64,000 nucleotides of DNA from Girardinichthys multiradiatus (Eukaryota; Chordata; Actinopteri; Cyprinodontiformes; Goodeidae). Position numbers and translations under genes: made by a program. The stretch is taken from the NCBI RefSeq assembly GCF_021462225.1, contig NC_061812.1, positions 52,507,848 to 52,571,847 on the forward strand, written 5' to 3'. Within the stretch, counting starts at the first letter, position 1. Each line of letters opens with the position of its first letter. Below the pieces are notes generated by a model. The model searched no databases and was not told the DNA's origin. It was given only the letters and a program-made list of their open reading frames with translations. This document shows positions 1 through 10,430 of this stretch, in pieces.

Positions 1-1441
1 AAAACATTCACACATTCACATACAAACATCTTAAGGGCGACATGTCATGCAAAATTCACCTTCTTAGCCCTTAAAACATTTTTGTGTACTTAGTCTGTGG
101 GAGTGCAGAAAAAATGAATTTAGTCTCTCCAGGTTCTGTTTGAGTCACATTTTTCAATCAGTTCAATTTTCTCTGTTCTCTATTATGTTTTTTTTAATAA
201 CAGCACAGTGTTTGCTGTGTTACTGCTAAACAAGGTAATGGACTTCCGGCTGACCAATTCACATATCCGCCATTTTTATTTCTTGCGGTGATTTTGTAGT
301 CCAAACTCAAGTATGCTGAGGCTGCAAGTGGATAAGTTTAAACAGTTGTTTGGTCTATTAACCTGCACAATTCATTGCACCCTTCCCCAGCATACAAACC
401 TCTTTGAAGTGCCTGGTTAAATTTTATTTTTCATGTAAATGTACCTACATAAGTAGGGAAATTCCTCTTTGTTGGGGCAAATCAGTTCAAGGACAAGTGC
501 CTTCAGCAACCTCCACCAGTGTCAAAAAGGATTTGCCGAAAGACTTCATCTGATTAAGGGGTCAGTTCCTTCTGTCTATGGAAATGACGGACCCAGCAAA
601 GCGGTAAGCTGCAAATAACGCTAAATTGACATCAAACTTTATTTTAGACATGAATTTAATGAGCATTACAAATTTATGTCGTCCTGGCCATTGTCTTGAT
701 AGCAGTAGCATCGTGCCTTCTACTTATGTTAGTGTTGTGTGCTCGCTTTGAGCTCCTTGAAGATATAACCGTACTAAGTGTTTTGAATAACATTAATACA
801 TAAAGAGTTTGGCATAGTTTTTGCAGCTTTTATCTGTTTCTGTTTCTGGAAATGCTTGTTGCACTAAATGCTTGTAGCTAGGGGTGTAACAGGTTCCTAT
901 GGTCTGGAATCTTGCAATACTGAAATGCTACAATATTTCTAATCAAAGTGAAGTCTGTCAGTTTAATCTAGTGTCTGGAGTCTCACTCAGTCTAAATATG
1001 AACATTGCATATGAAAGTTAGCATTTTAACTCTGACACCCTGTTATATCTGTGTTTACTTATGTCAAGATTCTGATTTTGAAGTAAGTAATAAAGTAGTT
1101 CTTAAATGATTGTCCTTGGATAATAACTGTACAGTAGCTCTTGGATGACTGCCCTGTTATCCTGATTAAGTTTACAACAAAAGCTATTTTACTAAACTTG
1201 TCTTAAGGCAATATTCACAGTTTAACTGTGAGGAAAACCTGATCGGGTAGTTCAAAAAATGTAATGGGGGACAAACAAAAGATTACATCCTCAACAAAGA
1301 CAAATAGAAAAGACTGAAAAGAAACACAATTTAAATACAAAAAAATACTGATGTTTTATTTAAAACTGTAACAAACTGAAAAATAGGAAATACTCTCAAA
1401 ATGATGGAATGTTAAAAAGGAAAACATAACATTTTCCTACT
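1..1441. other. Unassigned AT-rich DNA
   Basis: I see no coding region, repeat family or RNA gene here. The sequence is AT-rich with short homopolymers and stops in all frames. On the minus strand an AATAAA hexamer at 1355-1360 lies about 80 bases downstream of the stop of the next ORF. Confidence 0.5.
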
Positions 1442-1801
1442 TTACTCATGATCGCAGTAAACATTCCCCCTTAGGTTTAATGATACCTGATACTGGTTAG
1501 TCTCTTCAATATGCCATTCAGACAAATTTGTAAAATTAGTTTTATTTAAAGAAATCAGATGATAAAGCAAGTTATGCTTTAAAACAGTTCTAGCCGTTGA
1601 CCATATATTCCCCAGTACCCATTCAAATCCAACGCTTTCTTGTGACTTCTGTATGTTTCTGTGGTGGACTATCAGATGGCTGACTGGGATTTGGCATTGA
1701 GAGCCTTTGCTGTGTGAGATCACAGCTCTGATGTTTCTATTCTCAATCACAATTCCATGGAAAACCACAGTGCCAAGCCCACCACCCTCAGTTACCTGCA
1801 T
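1442..1801 (-). CDS. Unassigned 119-codon ORF, possible exon or relic
   Basis: This is an ATG-started minus-strand ORF of 119 codons in an otherwise stop-rich region. I do not recognise the protein. It has no signal peptide or membrane segment. Its C-terminal half contains two N-x-T/S-like sites and it ends in a Cys-Asp-His-Glu sequence. The start codon overlaps a splice-acceptor-like TTTGTATGCAG, and an AATAAA hexamer follows about 80 bases after the stop. A terminal exon of a minus-strand host gene is therefore possible. A relic of a retroelement envelope or a chance ORF is equally possible. Only length and these flanking signals support it. Confidence 0.2.
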   Translation of the reverse strand: MQVTEGGGLGTVVFHGIVIENRNIRAVISHSKGSQCQIPVSHLIVHHRNIQKSQESVGFEWVLGNIWSTARTVLKHNLLYHLISLNKTNFTNLSEWHIEETNQYQVSLNLRGNVYCDHE

Positions 1802-2184
1802 ACAAAATTACACACCAAGCCAAATCAAAGAATGTGCTGTTTCTTTTTAGTCTTCATATAGCTTTACAAGGTTTAATATACTTTTTAGTTAACCTGCAAA
1901 GCTCCTAATTTCTCATTCAGGTTGCTAGTTGATACAACACTTCTCAAGGAAACCCATTACTCATTATTAATATTATTATTGTATCTGCATTTAGACAGAC
2001 CAATCAGAGCTTGTGGGCCTACTATCATTAAAGTCTCCTGGTTGGGAACATTACGCCTTCTCAGTCAATTACAGTGACGGCGGATGCAGTTTGGTACTTC
2101 AGCAGTTTTGCTCACGTCATATCCAAAAAAAGCCAGGTAAAAGACAAAGGTGTCATTTGCCATGGGACATTTCTTACTAATAAC
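1802..2184. other. Unassigned DNA
   Basis: No gene or recognised repeat is visible. The stretch contains short ATT runs near 1965-1985. Confidence 0.4.
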
Positions 2185-2400
2185 TGTCATGTCCACAGAG
2201 CTGTGTGCAGGTTGGTACATGTTTCTGTGTGTCTCTCACCTCCTCTCTGCAGGGTGTGACTGACAGGTGTGGCGCTGCAGCTCGTTAATACTAACCAGGA
2301 GGAGCATAAAGAGCACCAGATTTAATGAGAAACATGCCAGATAGTTAGCTCACACAGTTCTGTAATCAGGCCTGCCTACTAAACGTTCTTCGCTCTTCTC
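2185..2400 (+). repeat. LTR-like repeat family Z, copy 1 (partial)
   Basis: The segment begins TGTCATGTCCACAG and aligns by eye with 60104-60320. Shared blocks include GCTGTGTGCA, TGCAGGGTGTG, the CTGCAGCTYGTTA block and CAGGAGGA. Both copies begin TGTCA, as Gypsy/Ty3-type LTRs of fish commonly do, and both are followed by pyrimidine-rich sequence. No downstream end or target duplication could be fixed, so the element type is an inference. Confidence 0.4.
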
Positions 2401-2991
2401 TTACTGTTCTTACCTGAGTCCGTTTCTCCCAATTATCAGGATCCAGTTCATGCCCGTGTTCGATTTTCCTCCATTTTTAAGCTGAAATCTCACACATGGT
2501 ATGAAATCGACATACTGTTGGTTAGGACAAAATGATAAGGTTAAAGTACAAAATGGGGAGGTTAATTAGTAAAAGTAAATATTTCGAGCAGCCATTTGCT
2601 AGCAATTTAGGCAACAATTAAAACAACAACAAATATTGTAGGAGTTTTTTATTTTCTAGCAGCAGACATGCAAATACACTCTGTGGTCTAAAACAATGGT
2701 TTTAAACACATTTGCAGTAATAGAGGCACATTATGAGCGTCTTACTTGCCAGCAAGCTGCAATTGTCCACAACTTTCCCAAAGCGTCTGCCACTGCCATC
2801 TCTGATGGTAACACTGATGCTAATCTGAATACAAGAATAGTATTGGTCAGGTACACTTCACGTAATAAAGGTACACTCAGAAAAAACAAATCAGGACTCA
2901 ATGAAAATTGCTCAGATTCAGAAGAAAGCCAAAAAAGTTTGTTTTGTGAAAACCTCAGCTGTTCAATGTAATGCCCACCCAGGGACGACAA
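2401..2991. other. Unassigned DNA
   Basis: Two overlapping short ORFs on opposite strands (about 2696-2991) look like chance frames. Nothing else is recognised. Confidence 0.4.
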
Positions 2992-3998
2992 TGTTGTGAC
3001 TATGAATCTGAGAATATTATTTAATATTTAATATTATTATTTTATCAAATAATATTTCGGTCTGTTAAGGGTTGTCCTGTGAATACCAGCCCAGTAAGGT
3101 GATGGTATTAGGACAAAATAGAAAGGTGTGAGACGAGCTCTGACATTATTGAACAGCCAAACTCTGCACACACATGGAATGAATTCACACAATTTCTTAA
3201 AATACAATAATTTACTAACAAAAATACGTCAACTCAAAGTCAAACATTTTTCAATCAACAAACTCTTTACTATGCTAAAACAATCCAACTAAACTACCAA
3301 GCAGAACTAAAGAATAATGAAGACTAATGGGCTATGTACAATATAAACAAGTTGATTAAAGATGATTGATAATTATGACCAAAAAGAGTGATGCAAGATC
3401 AGATAAAATATTATTTTCATAAAGTAATGTTTAAAAGAATGATCTGCTGAATAAAACCAACCTTCTGGATGACTAATTCTCAACGGTGTCTCATTAGCTG
3501 CTTTTACTTATTAAAATAATATTTAAAGAAATATTATTAAGGAAATGGTCAAATATTTAAGGAGGTATTTTGTAAAAGAACCAAATCTTTCTGGAGAAAC
3601 GGGCCTAAGTATGCAAGCACGTGTCCTTACCTGTTAGCAGTGAAAGCTAACAAAAGCAGCTCATAGCTTAGCACCAGAATCAACAAACACCTTTAAAATC
3701 CCGTCAATAAAAGGGTTAAAATGCATAAGGGCGGACGGCGGGTTATGATCAATCTTCTGTGTTTAAAATGAAGTTTGTCTTAACTTTAAAACCACACAAA
3801 CAGAACACAAAACTGAGGACGTGTGCTGCAGATAGCCTGCTAGGACTAAGATAGCGCGCTGTCTCCCCGGCCAGCTTCGCACGGAGTCCGGGTGGAAGAG
3901 AAAGGACCATTGGAAAGGTGGGGGTTTTATACGGGCAGTGGCATCATGGGAAGTCCACTGCTACCCCCCTTCCCCTTCTGAAGTTGTGCTGGAAGTCA
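2992..3998 (-). repeat. Family X long LTR, copy A, segment 1 (interrupted by Rex3)
   Basis: The minus-strand LTR ends here: its TCACAACA terminus is read on the + strand as TGTTGTGA at 2992. It aligns by eye with the reverse complement of 56560-58147 (copy C), and its inner part aligns with 21450-24118 (copy B). On the minus strand a TATA-box-like GTATAAAACCCCC lies at 3920-3932, which sets the orientation. The LTR breaks at 3998 because a Rex3 element is inserted. The 13-bp sequence GTGCTGGAAGTCA at 3986-3998 recurs at 18109-18121, where the LTR resumes. It is probably a solo LTR of an endogenous retrovirus or related element. No internal region is attached. Confidence 0.65.
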
Positions 3999-4144
3999 CT
4001 TGTACTCGTCGTCTCCTGCTTTATCCGGGATCGGGTCGCGGGGGCAGCAGACTCAGCAGAGACGCCCAGATGTCCCTCTCCCCAGACACCTCCTCCAGCT
4101 CCTCCGGGAGCAGCCCAAGGCGTTCCCTGGCCAGCCGAGAGACA
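3999..4144 (-). pseudogene. Rex3 ORF, 3'-terminal segment
   Basis: On the minus strand this encodes the extreme C-terminus of the Rex3 polyprotein (an arginine-rich segment, then acidic residues, then a Leu-Leu-Pro-Pro tail). It stops at the 3' end of the element next to the target duplication. It continues directly from 5728 once the Tc1 insertion and its duplicated TA are set aside: the sequence reads GAGAGACA-TA-GTCCCTCC across the site. No long 3' UTR or microsatellite tail is present. The second Rex3 copy at 29127-29850 ends at the equivalent base. Confidence 0.75.
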
Positions 4145-5727
4145 TACAGGTCCTTCTCAAAATATTAGCATATTGTGATAAACTTCATTATTTTCCATAA
4201 TGTCATGATGAAAATTTAACATTCATATATTTTAGATTCATTGCACACTAACTGAAATATTTCAGGTCTTTTATTGTCTTAATACGAATGATTTTGGCAT
4301 ACAGCTCATGAAAACTCAAAATTCCTATCTCACAAAATTAGCATATCAATAAAAGGGTCTCTAAACGAGCTATGAACCTAATCATCTGAATCAACGAGTT
4401 AACTCTAAACACCTGCAAAAGATTCCTGAGGCCTTTAAAACTCCCAGCCTGGTTCATCAGTCAAAACCCCAATCATGGGTAAGACTGCCGACCTGACTGC
4501 TGTCCAGAAGGCCACTATTGACACCCTCAAGCAAGAGGGAAAGACACAGAAAGAAATTTCTGAACGAATAGGCTGTTCCCAGAGTGCTGTATCAAGGCAC
4601 CTCAGTGGGAAGTCTGTGGGAAGGAAAAAGTGTGGCAGAAAACGCTGCACAACGAGAAGAGGTGACCGGACCCTGAGGAAGATTGTGGAGAAGGGCCGAT
4701 TCCAGACCTTGGGGACCTGCAGAAGCAGTGGACTGAGTCTGGAGTAGAAACATCCAGAGCCACCGTGCACAGGCGTGTACAGGAAATGGGCTACAGGTGC
4801 CGCATTCCCCAGGTCAAGCCACTTTTGAACCAGAAACAGCTGCAGAAGCGCCTGACCTGGGCTACAGAGAAGCAGCACTGGACTGTTGCTCAGTGGTCCA
4901 AAGTACTTTTTTCGGATGAAAGCAAATTCTGCATGTCATTCGGAAATCAAGGTGCCAGAGTCTGGAGGAAGACTGGGGAGAAGGAAATGCCAAAATGCCA
5001 GAAGTCCAGTGTCAAGTACCCACAGTCAGTGATGGTCTGGGGTGCCGTGTCAGCTGCTGGTGTTGGTCCACTGTGTTTTATCAAGGGCAGGGTCAATGCA
5101 GCTAGCTATCAGGAGATTTTGGAGCACTTCATGCTTCCATCTGCTGAAAAGCTTTATGGAGATGAAGATTTCATTTTTCAGCACGACCCGGCACCTGCTC
5201 ACAGTGCCAAAACCACTGGTAAATGGTTTACTGACCATGGTATCACTGTGCTCAATTGGCCTGCCAACTCTCCTGACCTGAACCCCATAGAGAATCTGTG
5301 GGATATTGTGAAGAGAACGCTGAGAGACTCAAGACCCAACACTCTGGATGAGCTAAAGGCCGCTATCGAAGCATCCTGGGCCTCCATAAGACCTCAGCAG
5401 TGCCACAGGCTGATTGCCTCCATGCCACGCCGCATTGAAGCAGTCATTTCTGCAAAAGGATTCCCGACCAAGTATTGAGTGCATAACTGTACATGATTAT
5501 TTGAAGGTTGACGTTTTTTGTATTAAAAACACTTTTCTTTTATTAGTCGGATGAAATATGCTAATTTTGTGAGATAGGAATTTTGGGTTTTCATGAGCTG
5601 TATGCCACAATCATCCGTATTAAGACAATAAAAGACCTGAAATATTTCAGTTAGTGTGCAATGAATCTAAAATATATGAATGTTAAATTTTCATCATGAT
5701 ATGCTAATATTTTGAGAAGGACCTGTA
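4145..5727 (+). mobile_element. Tc1/mariner transposon, family 1, copy 1 (inserted in Rex3)
   Basis: It is bounded by TA dinucleotides at 4145-4146 and 5726-5727, with terminal inverted repeats beginning CAGGTCCTTCTCAAAA. The inverted repeats are about 200 bp long and carry an inner copy of the tip motif (CACAAAATTAGCATAT), which is an IR/DR arrangement. Against copy 2 the right repeat has lost about 30 bp, from roughly 5696 on: sequence equivalent to 23590-23619 is missing. The broken transposase and shortened end make this copy immobile unless helped in trans. Confidence 0.92.
4475..5478 (+). pseudogene. Tc1 transposase pseudogene, family 1 copy 1
   Basis: This would be a DNA transposase that cuts and pastes its own element at TA. 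The N-terminal helix-turn-helix part reads open from ATG at 4475 to 4747. The catalytic part is open in another frame at 4765-5478. The break coincides with a four-G run at 4711-4714, where the intact copies (22312-23316 and 49483-50487) have five Gs, so a single-base loss explains the frameshift. The DDE residues of the family (S-D-E, H-D, P-I-E-N) remain readable in the second frame. Otherwise it is nearly identical to the other copies. Confidence 0.9.
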
Positions 5728-6180
5728 GTCCCTCCTGGGCCGTCCCCTGGGCCTCCTCCAGGTGGGACGTGCCTGGAACACCTCCCGAGGAAGGCGTCCA
5801 GGAGGCATCCGAAATAGATGCCCGAGCCACCTCAACTGGCTCCTCTCGATGTGGAGGAGCAGCAGCTCTTCTCCGAGCCCCTCCCGGATGGCCGAGCTCC
5901 TCACCCTATCTCTAAGGGAGTGCCCGGCCACCCTACGGAGGAAGCTCATTTCAGCCGCTTGTATCCGGGATCTCGTTCTTTCGGTCATGACCCAAAGTTC
6001 ATGGCAATAGGTGAGGGTAGGAAAGTAGACCGACCGGTAAATCGAGAGCTTCGCTTTTCGGCTCAGCTCTATCTTCACCACAACGGACCGGCACAGTGCC
6101 CCAATTACTGCGGCAGCCGCACCGATCCGTCTGTCGATCTCCCGCTCCATTCTTCCCTCACTCGTGAACAAGACCCCGAG
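5728..6180 (-). pseudogene. Rex3 ORF, C-terminal segment after RT
   Basis: On the minus strand the translation carries the conserved post-RT region of Rex3: the L-G-V-L-F-T-S-E-G-R block, R-D-R-V-R-S-S, the H-I-E-R-S-Q-L-R-W segment with G-H-L-F-R-M, and R-R-P-R-G-R-P-R. It is open for about 150 codons. Upstream (higher coordinates) it is cut by the left LTR of ERV-A. The same reading continues at 13788, where the minus strand reads E-E-F-K-Y just before the other LTR. Downstream it is cut by the Tc1 at 5727. Confidence 0.85.
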
Positions 6181-6184
6181 ATAC

Positions 6185-6717
6185 TGTTGGAAAATGTTCA
6201 TGCTATGCTTATAGGATCTGTATTGCTATGCTCAATTATGTTTAATAATGTGTGAAATAAAATGTATTGTATAACTTAGAGGCCAGCTAAACAGTCTTCT
6301 CTGTGTATATGTATGTAAGATTTCTGCCTCACAACAATATGTTATTTCTGGATGTAAGATTTCTGCCCTACAACAAGAATATATTTGTGTATATGTCTGT
6401 AGATAAAGGTCAAAAGTGGAAAAACAGGAAGTGCTGAAAAGGCAGCTGAATGTCAAGAGTGCCAGACAGCTCCGGATAAGAAATCAGACATACATTCGTA
6501 TGTTTTTTTTTGTAATGTACACGCCTTGCTTCTGAATAAAACTGCTGTTCCTGGAAGAAGTTTCAGAAGTGTTCGGACGAGCTTCTCCCTGTACAGGCAT
6601 CTAAAAGCTGCGCAGCCTCCGTGTTCTTTTATTACTTTGTTTTATTAGTAACAGTATAGGATGTCTTAGCTTTACCAAACAAACGAACACGCAGGAGTTT
6701 AGAGAACAACTCCATCA
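6185..6717 (+). repeat. ERV-A left LTR (sense orientation)
   Basis: The LTR is 533 bp, starting TGTTGGAAAATG and ending CTCCATCA. An AATAAA polyadenylation hexamer lies in TGAATAAAACTG near 6533-6542, which places the R/U5 boundary shortly after it. U3 contains two imperfect copies of a unit beginning ATGTAAGATTTCTGCC followed by YYACAACAA (about 6311-6375). Minus-strand ORFs in it are chance frames and reappear in the other LTR. Confidence 0.9.
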
Positions 6718-6721
6718 TTCT

Positions 6722-6742
6722 TGGTGACCCCGACGTGATTTG
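6722..6742 (+). promoter_or_regulatory. ERV-A primer binding site, tRNA-Trp type
   Basis: Starting TGGTGACCCCG, 21 consecutive bases are complementary to the 3' end of vertebrate cytosolic tRNA-Trp(CCA). The site starts 4 bases after the CA that ends the LTR. This tRNA primes minus-strand DNA in avian alpharetroviruses. Its use in a fish class I-like ERV is read directly from the sequence. Confidence 0.85.
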
Positions 6743-7951
6743 GGAAAAGAGAGGACTTTCGGCTAAATCAGAACTTCACCAAAAGACGTTTGACACCGGG
6801 TACCCAATCTCCAACTTCAGCAGAAGGTAAGGCAGAACCTGTTTAAACGAACTCTTCTGTTTTGGCATTGTCGATAGGCCTAAATTCTTGGTGTCAGATT
6901 TCTGAGTAAGTGAAATGTTCTGCTAAATTTAACATGTGTAAAGTAATGCATTATGGTTCTGTAAAAGAGGTCACGAAAAGCAAAATGAGTTTTTCTTTTT
7001 AAATAAGGGTTCGAGGCCCAAAGGGTTAGAGGCCCTCTAGATAAGGGTTTGAGGCCCGTAGTTTGAAGATACTGCAAATTTTGTTTGATTTAGTTCTGGG
7101 TTTGACGCGCGTAGTTTGAAGATACTACGAATTCTGTTTCCTGAGTTTGGCAACTCCACATGTTTTGTGACGAGAATTCATGATTTTGCTGGGTTGAAGT
7201 CCCGGAGGGTGGGGACCTCCGAAGTCCGAAGTGTAAACAGTTTTTTTAAGGTTTGAGGCCTTTAAAATAGGGTTAGAGTCACTAGGTTGTGCATTGTATT
7301 CTGGAGTCAGAAAGCTAAGACCGGGCAAAAACACAAAGGTTTGAATGCTGTGTTTTATTTGCGTTCTGTCTCAATAAAACCAGATTACAGATGTGGTAAA
7401 CTTTAAAACACATAGTCAAAAGTCCCGTGAAGCTATGAGCAGGCTGAATAAGTCTGTGAGATCAGTAACAGTTAGAGTGTGAATGTGAGTTATATATATA
7501 ATAGTGAGAATAGAACAGATTAAGATAAACTATATAAGCTGAATAGGATAATTTAGCTAGAATAAAACAGCAACGGGAGCGTATTTAGTACACTCCAATA
7601 ATAGATAGAAGTTGCATAAAACATAAACACATAAACAATACATGAGCTGTTCACAGAAGGTATAATCTGTGTAAACAGACGTTATCAGGCGGAGTGTATG
7701 AGAGTGTGAAAGGAGAGATGCCCTGCAGATGGCAGAACTCTTCATTGCTGTTGTGTGAATGCAGTTATTCTGTCTGGAAACCTCGCGGTGTTAACAAAGA
7801 CAGATAACTGATTGCTGTTTTGATGTATGATTGAGAAGCATTGGAGCGAGTGAATTTTAACTGTGAATGTTTACGTGACAAGCAAGTATTAAGATGTAAA
7901 GACTTTGTGGGGTGTTTATAGTCTGGTGAGGCAGTTTTACGGTCCAGTAAG
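6743..7951 (+). promoter_or_regulatory. ERV-A 5' leader with splice donor and repeated motifs
   Basis: This is a leader of about 1.2 kb with no long ORF. A strong donor-like AAG|GTAAGG has its GT at 6827-6828, as expected for the major retroviral donor downstream of the primer site. GGGTTNGAGGCCC occurs at 7008-7020, 7023-7035 and 7045-7057, with a diverged fourth copy at 7249-7261. A 30-base unit beginning CGTAGTTTGAAGATACT is repeated at about 7057 and 7109. A role in RNA packaging or translation is inference. Confidence 0.6.
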
Positions 7952-10173
7952 ATGGACGGGGAGTTTCACAGGGAGATTGATGACTCAGGTTTCGGTGTAG
8001 AGACACCGTTGTGGAAAACATTTAAGGAACAAGTGTATGTTGTGAGACTGTTGGTGCAGCAGACACAGGAAGAAAAACAGGCAGAAAAGTTGATTAAGAA
8101 AATAAATCAGAAAATACAGGAAGAGGTACAGAGAGATGGAACTGATGAAAAGAGCAGAAAAAGCGTGGGAAAGTGGATTTGGCTGAATATGACAAAGGCT
8201 AAGAAAGACAGAAAGTTGGCGGAGGAAAAATGCAAAGATAGTGGATGGTTTAAAGGCAAATGAAAAGATGAGACATTTTGGTCTCATATGGTTTTAATTT
8301 GGCAGGGAGCAGCTAAATATGCAATGTTTAATAATCCTGACACCACACATACAGAATCACACACTGACAGAAATGAGGAAGTAACAGACAAGCCACCACC
8401 GTATGCACCTCCTCCCTCTAGCTCTGCTCAGCCTCCTTCCCCTCCTACATCTCCTCCCACAGGGCTGTACCCTGTACTTGACGTCAAAAAAGGGCATGTA
8501 ACTGTTCGTGGGTTGCCCAGCCCACAAGCTGCTCTCACCTACTGTACCGCCCCTACAGCTCCACAAGAAGAACAAAAATACTTAATTTCTTTCTTATCTG
8601 AATCACAAGACTCTCTGTCTGTAAATGATCCAGCTTGTTCTGAAGCACTTTCTGTTGGCTCTTATACTCAAGTAAGCCCAGATGGGTTTAAGCTTAGAAA
8701 AATGCGAGAAATCTTGGATGGTGGTCAGCACCATCTCTCACACCGTTCAACCTGCACAGATGATTCACCCCAAAGCATGACCATGGCAACACCTGCCCCA
8801 TCTAAGCAAGTAGGCTCAGTGTGTATAGTGACTGACGGCCTGATGCCACACTTCCTCATAGATTATTTCCACCAAGGACATCTACTCCTTGGGCTTCACT
8901 CACTCCTAGTGTAGAATGTGAGGCCCAGGAAAATGATGAAGCTGTCTCAACCCTGCATGAACCACCAGAAGACACACCTGAGCGCAGTGCCCCCCAACCA
9001 GTAACTCAAACCATGCAACCACGCGTCTTCCGTAAGGTGGCATCAAGAGGAGAGCCTGGGATCTATAAAAAGCAGTTGCCCCTCCTTCATCAACCTGGGT
9101 CCGGGGGTCAGCAGAAATATAAGCCTTTTTCCTTGGGGGATCTTACCACACTCTGCGACAAAATCCCACCCGTAATGGAGGGGGCTTCTATTTGGTTGCA
9201 AACATTAGATTATCTTACCGCAGGCACCACTTTAGCTCTAGGGGACTACCGTGCAATTGCAGCACGTTGTATGAAACCACACAGCTGTAGAGAGTGCTCG
9301 CTCCCTTCTCTTCCCAGACACAGATCATTTCTCTCTCTATGCCCAAGACATAGGGGACGCGTTGAGGGAGCTATACCCTGTAACCAGGGGGCGCACTATC
9401 CCTAAATTTGAATGGAATCCAAACACCAGTTCAAGAGAATATTTGGACCAATGCAAATCCATGTGGCAAACACAAACAGGAACCAATCCAGCCAATGAGA
9501 GTTCACAGAGGGATTGGTTCAGAGACTTACAGTGCTGAGAGGCTTACCCACTCAGGTTAAAACGAACATGGAGGACAATCCTGATTTGCCAGGGGCTGAT
9601 ACTGGAATGTGGGATTGCCATTTAATTCACCATTTATCTAAAATAAGAGAGGAACATAAGAAGGATGAGGAAGAACTTAAAGCGTTGCAGACTCAGTTAC
9701 TAAAAATGCAGTTAGCTGAAGCAAAACAAAAAGCAGGGGAAAAGAAAAAAGAGAATAAAACCACCAAAATAATGTATGAAGGTGCTGTGTCCCAACCACC
9801 ACAAGCTCCTCCATTTCCTGGACACCAGGACGCGTTTGCACAGGGGCCTATGACCTCTGGTCCTCATCAGGAACATGCTGGTCATTTCAAATGACGAGGT
9901 GGGCCCAGGGGAAGGGGATTCCAGCAAGGACCGCCACGGAGGTGGTGGAATGCTGATGTGTGCTATTACTGTGAAGAGCCTGGTCAGTGGAGAAGGAATT
10001 GTCCCTACAAACGCAGTCCACATGTGGAATATGGATGGCATGGACCTAGGGGAGGGCCTGCGAGACGCCCACAAAGGGGAAGAGGTGGTCCACCACGTGG
10101 AGGCCAACAGCAGCAGCCTTCACTCCAATTGCCAGCCTGGGATGAGCCCAGTCTCTGGCCAGACCACCACTGA
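7952..10173 (+). pseudogene. gag: ERV-A gag pseudogene
   Basis: It would encode the virion structural polyprotein. The ATG at 7952 opens a lysine-rich matrix-like segment of 103 codons ending at a TGA (8261-8263). The same frame continues at 8288-8914 with a proline-rich segment containing a PPPY late-domain motif (8392-8403), the type that recruits NEDD4-family ubiquitin ligases for budding. A capsid-like segment (9013-9405, 9310-9530 in another frame) and a charged coiled-coil-like region (9640-9770, rich in E and K) follow. The nucleocapsid has one zinc knuckle at 9961-10002 and Arg/Gly-rich flanks. In the knuckle the usual His is Gln. Frame changes near 8914-9013, 9405-9514 and 9894-9958 and internal stops show it is dead. 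Confidence 0.82.
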
Positions 10174-10224
10174 GGGTCCCCACGAAACCCCCCGGACAGA
10201 GGGACTGAGGACATTTCTCCTCCT

Positions 10225-10430
10225 GACCCCCCGCATGTCACCCTGTTTTATGACAGAAATAACTGTGAATGCTACCAGGAAAGCTTTGCTGATGAGCTGG
10301 AGGGTAAGATGTGGGACATTGTCACCACTGATATTTATGTAGCTCCAGAAGACGTAGGTTGACCAAAGAACAGGATGTTTGGTTTAAAATGTGGTCTGAT
10401 GGCGTTCCGCACGTTTCTTTAGCCCTACAT
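10225..10430 (+). pseudogene. ERV-A 2H-phosphoesterase-like region of pol, broken
   Basis: Between nucleocapsid and RT, one frame reads P-P-H-V-T-L-F-Y-D with the His codon at 10234-10236. After a frame change near 10350-10362 (TGA at 10360-10362) the next frame reads V-P-H-V-S-L-A-L with His at 10410-10412. Two H-x-T/S-L motifs in this order, about 58 codons apart, are the signature of the 2H phosphoesterase superfamily (LigT, CNPase, AKAP7, coronavirus NS2, rotavirus VP3 C-terminus), where spacing is usually nearer 80. ERV-B has the same pair at the same place. The function is inferred from motif only. No protease D-T/S-G motif is visible nearby. Confidence 0.45.

Noticed and set aside
5042..5281. 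Other-frame ORFs inside the Tc1 copies (also at 22509, 50051 and the 62-codon minus-strand ORFs)
   Set aside because: Shadows of the transposase gene. They recur only because the transposon recurs.
6232..6456. 74-codon minus-strand ORF, identical to the + strand ORF at 13512-13736
   Set aside because: The identity is due to the inverted LTR pair. Both lie in non-coding U3/R and have no protein-like features.
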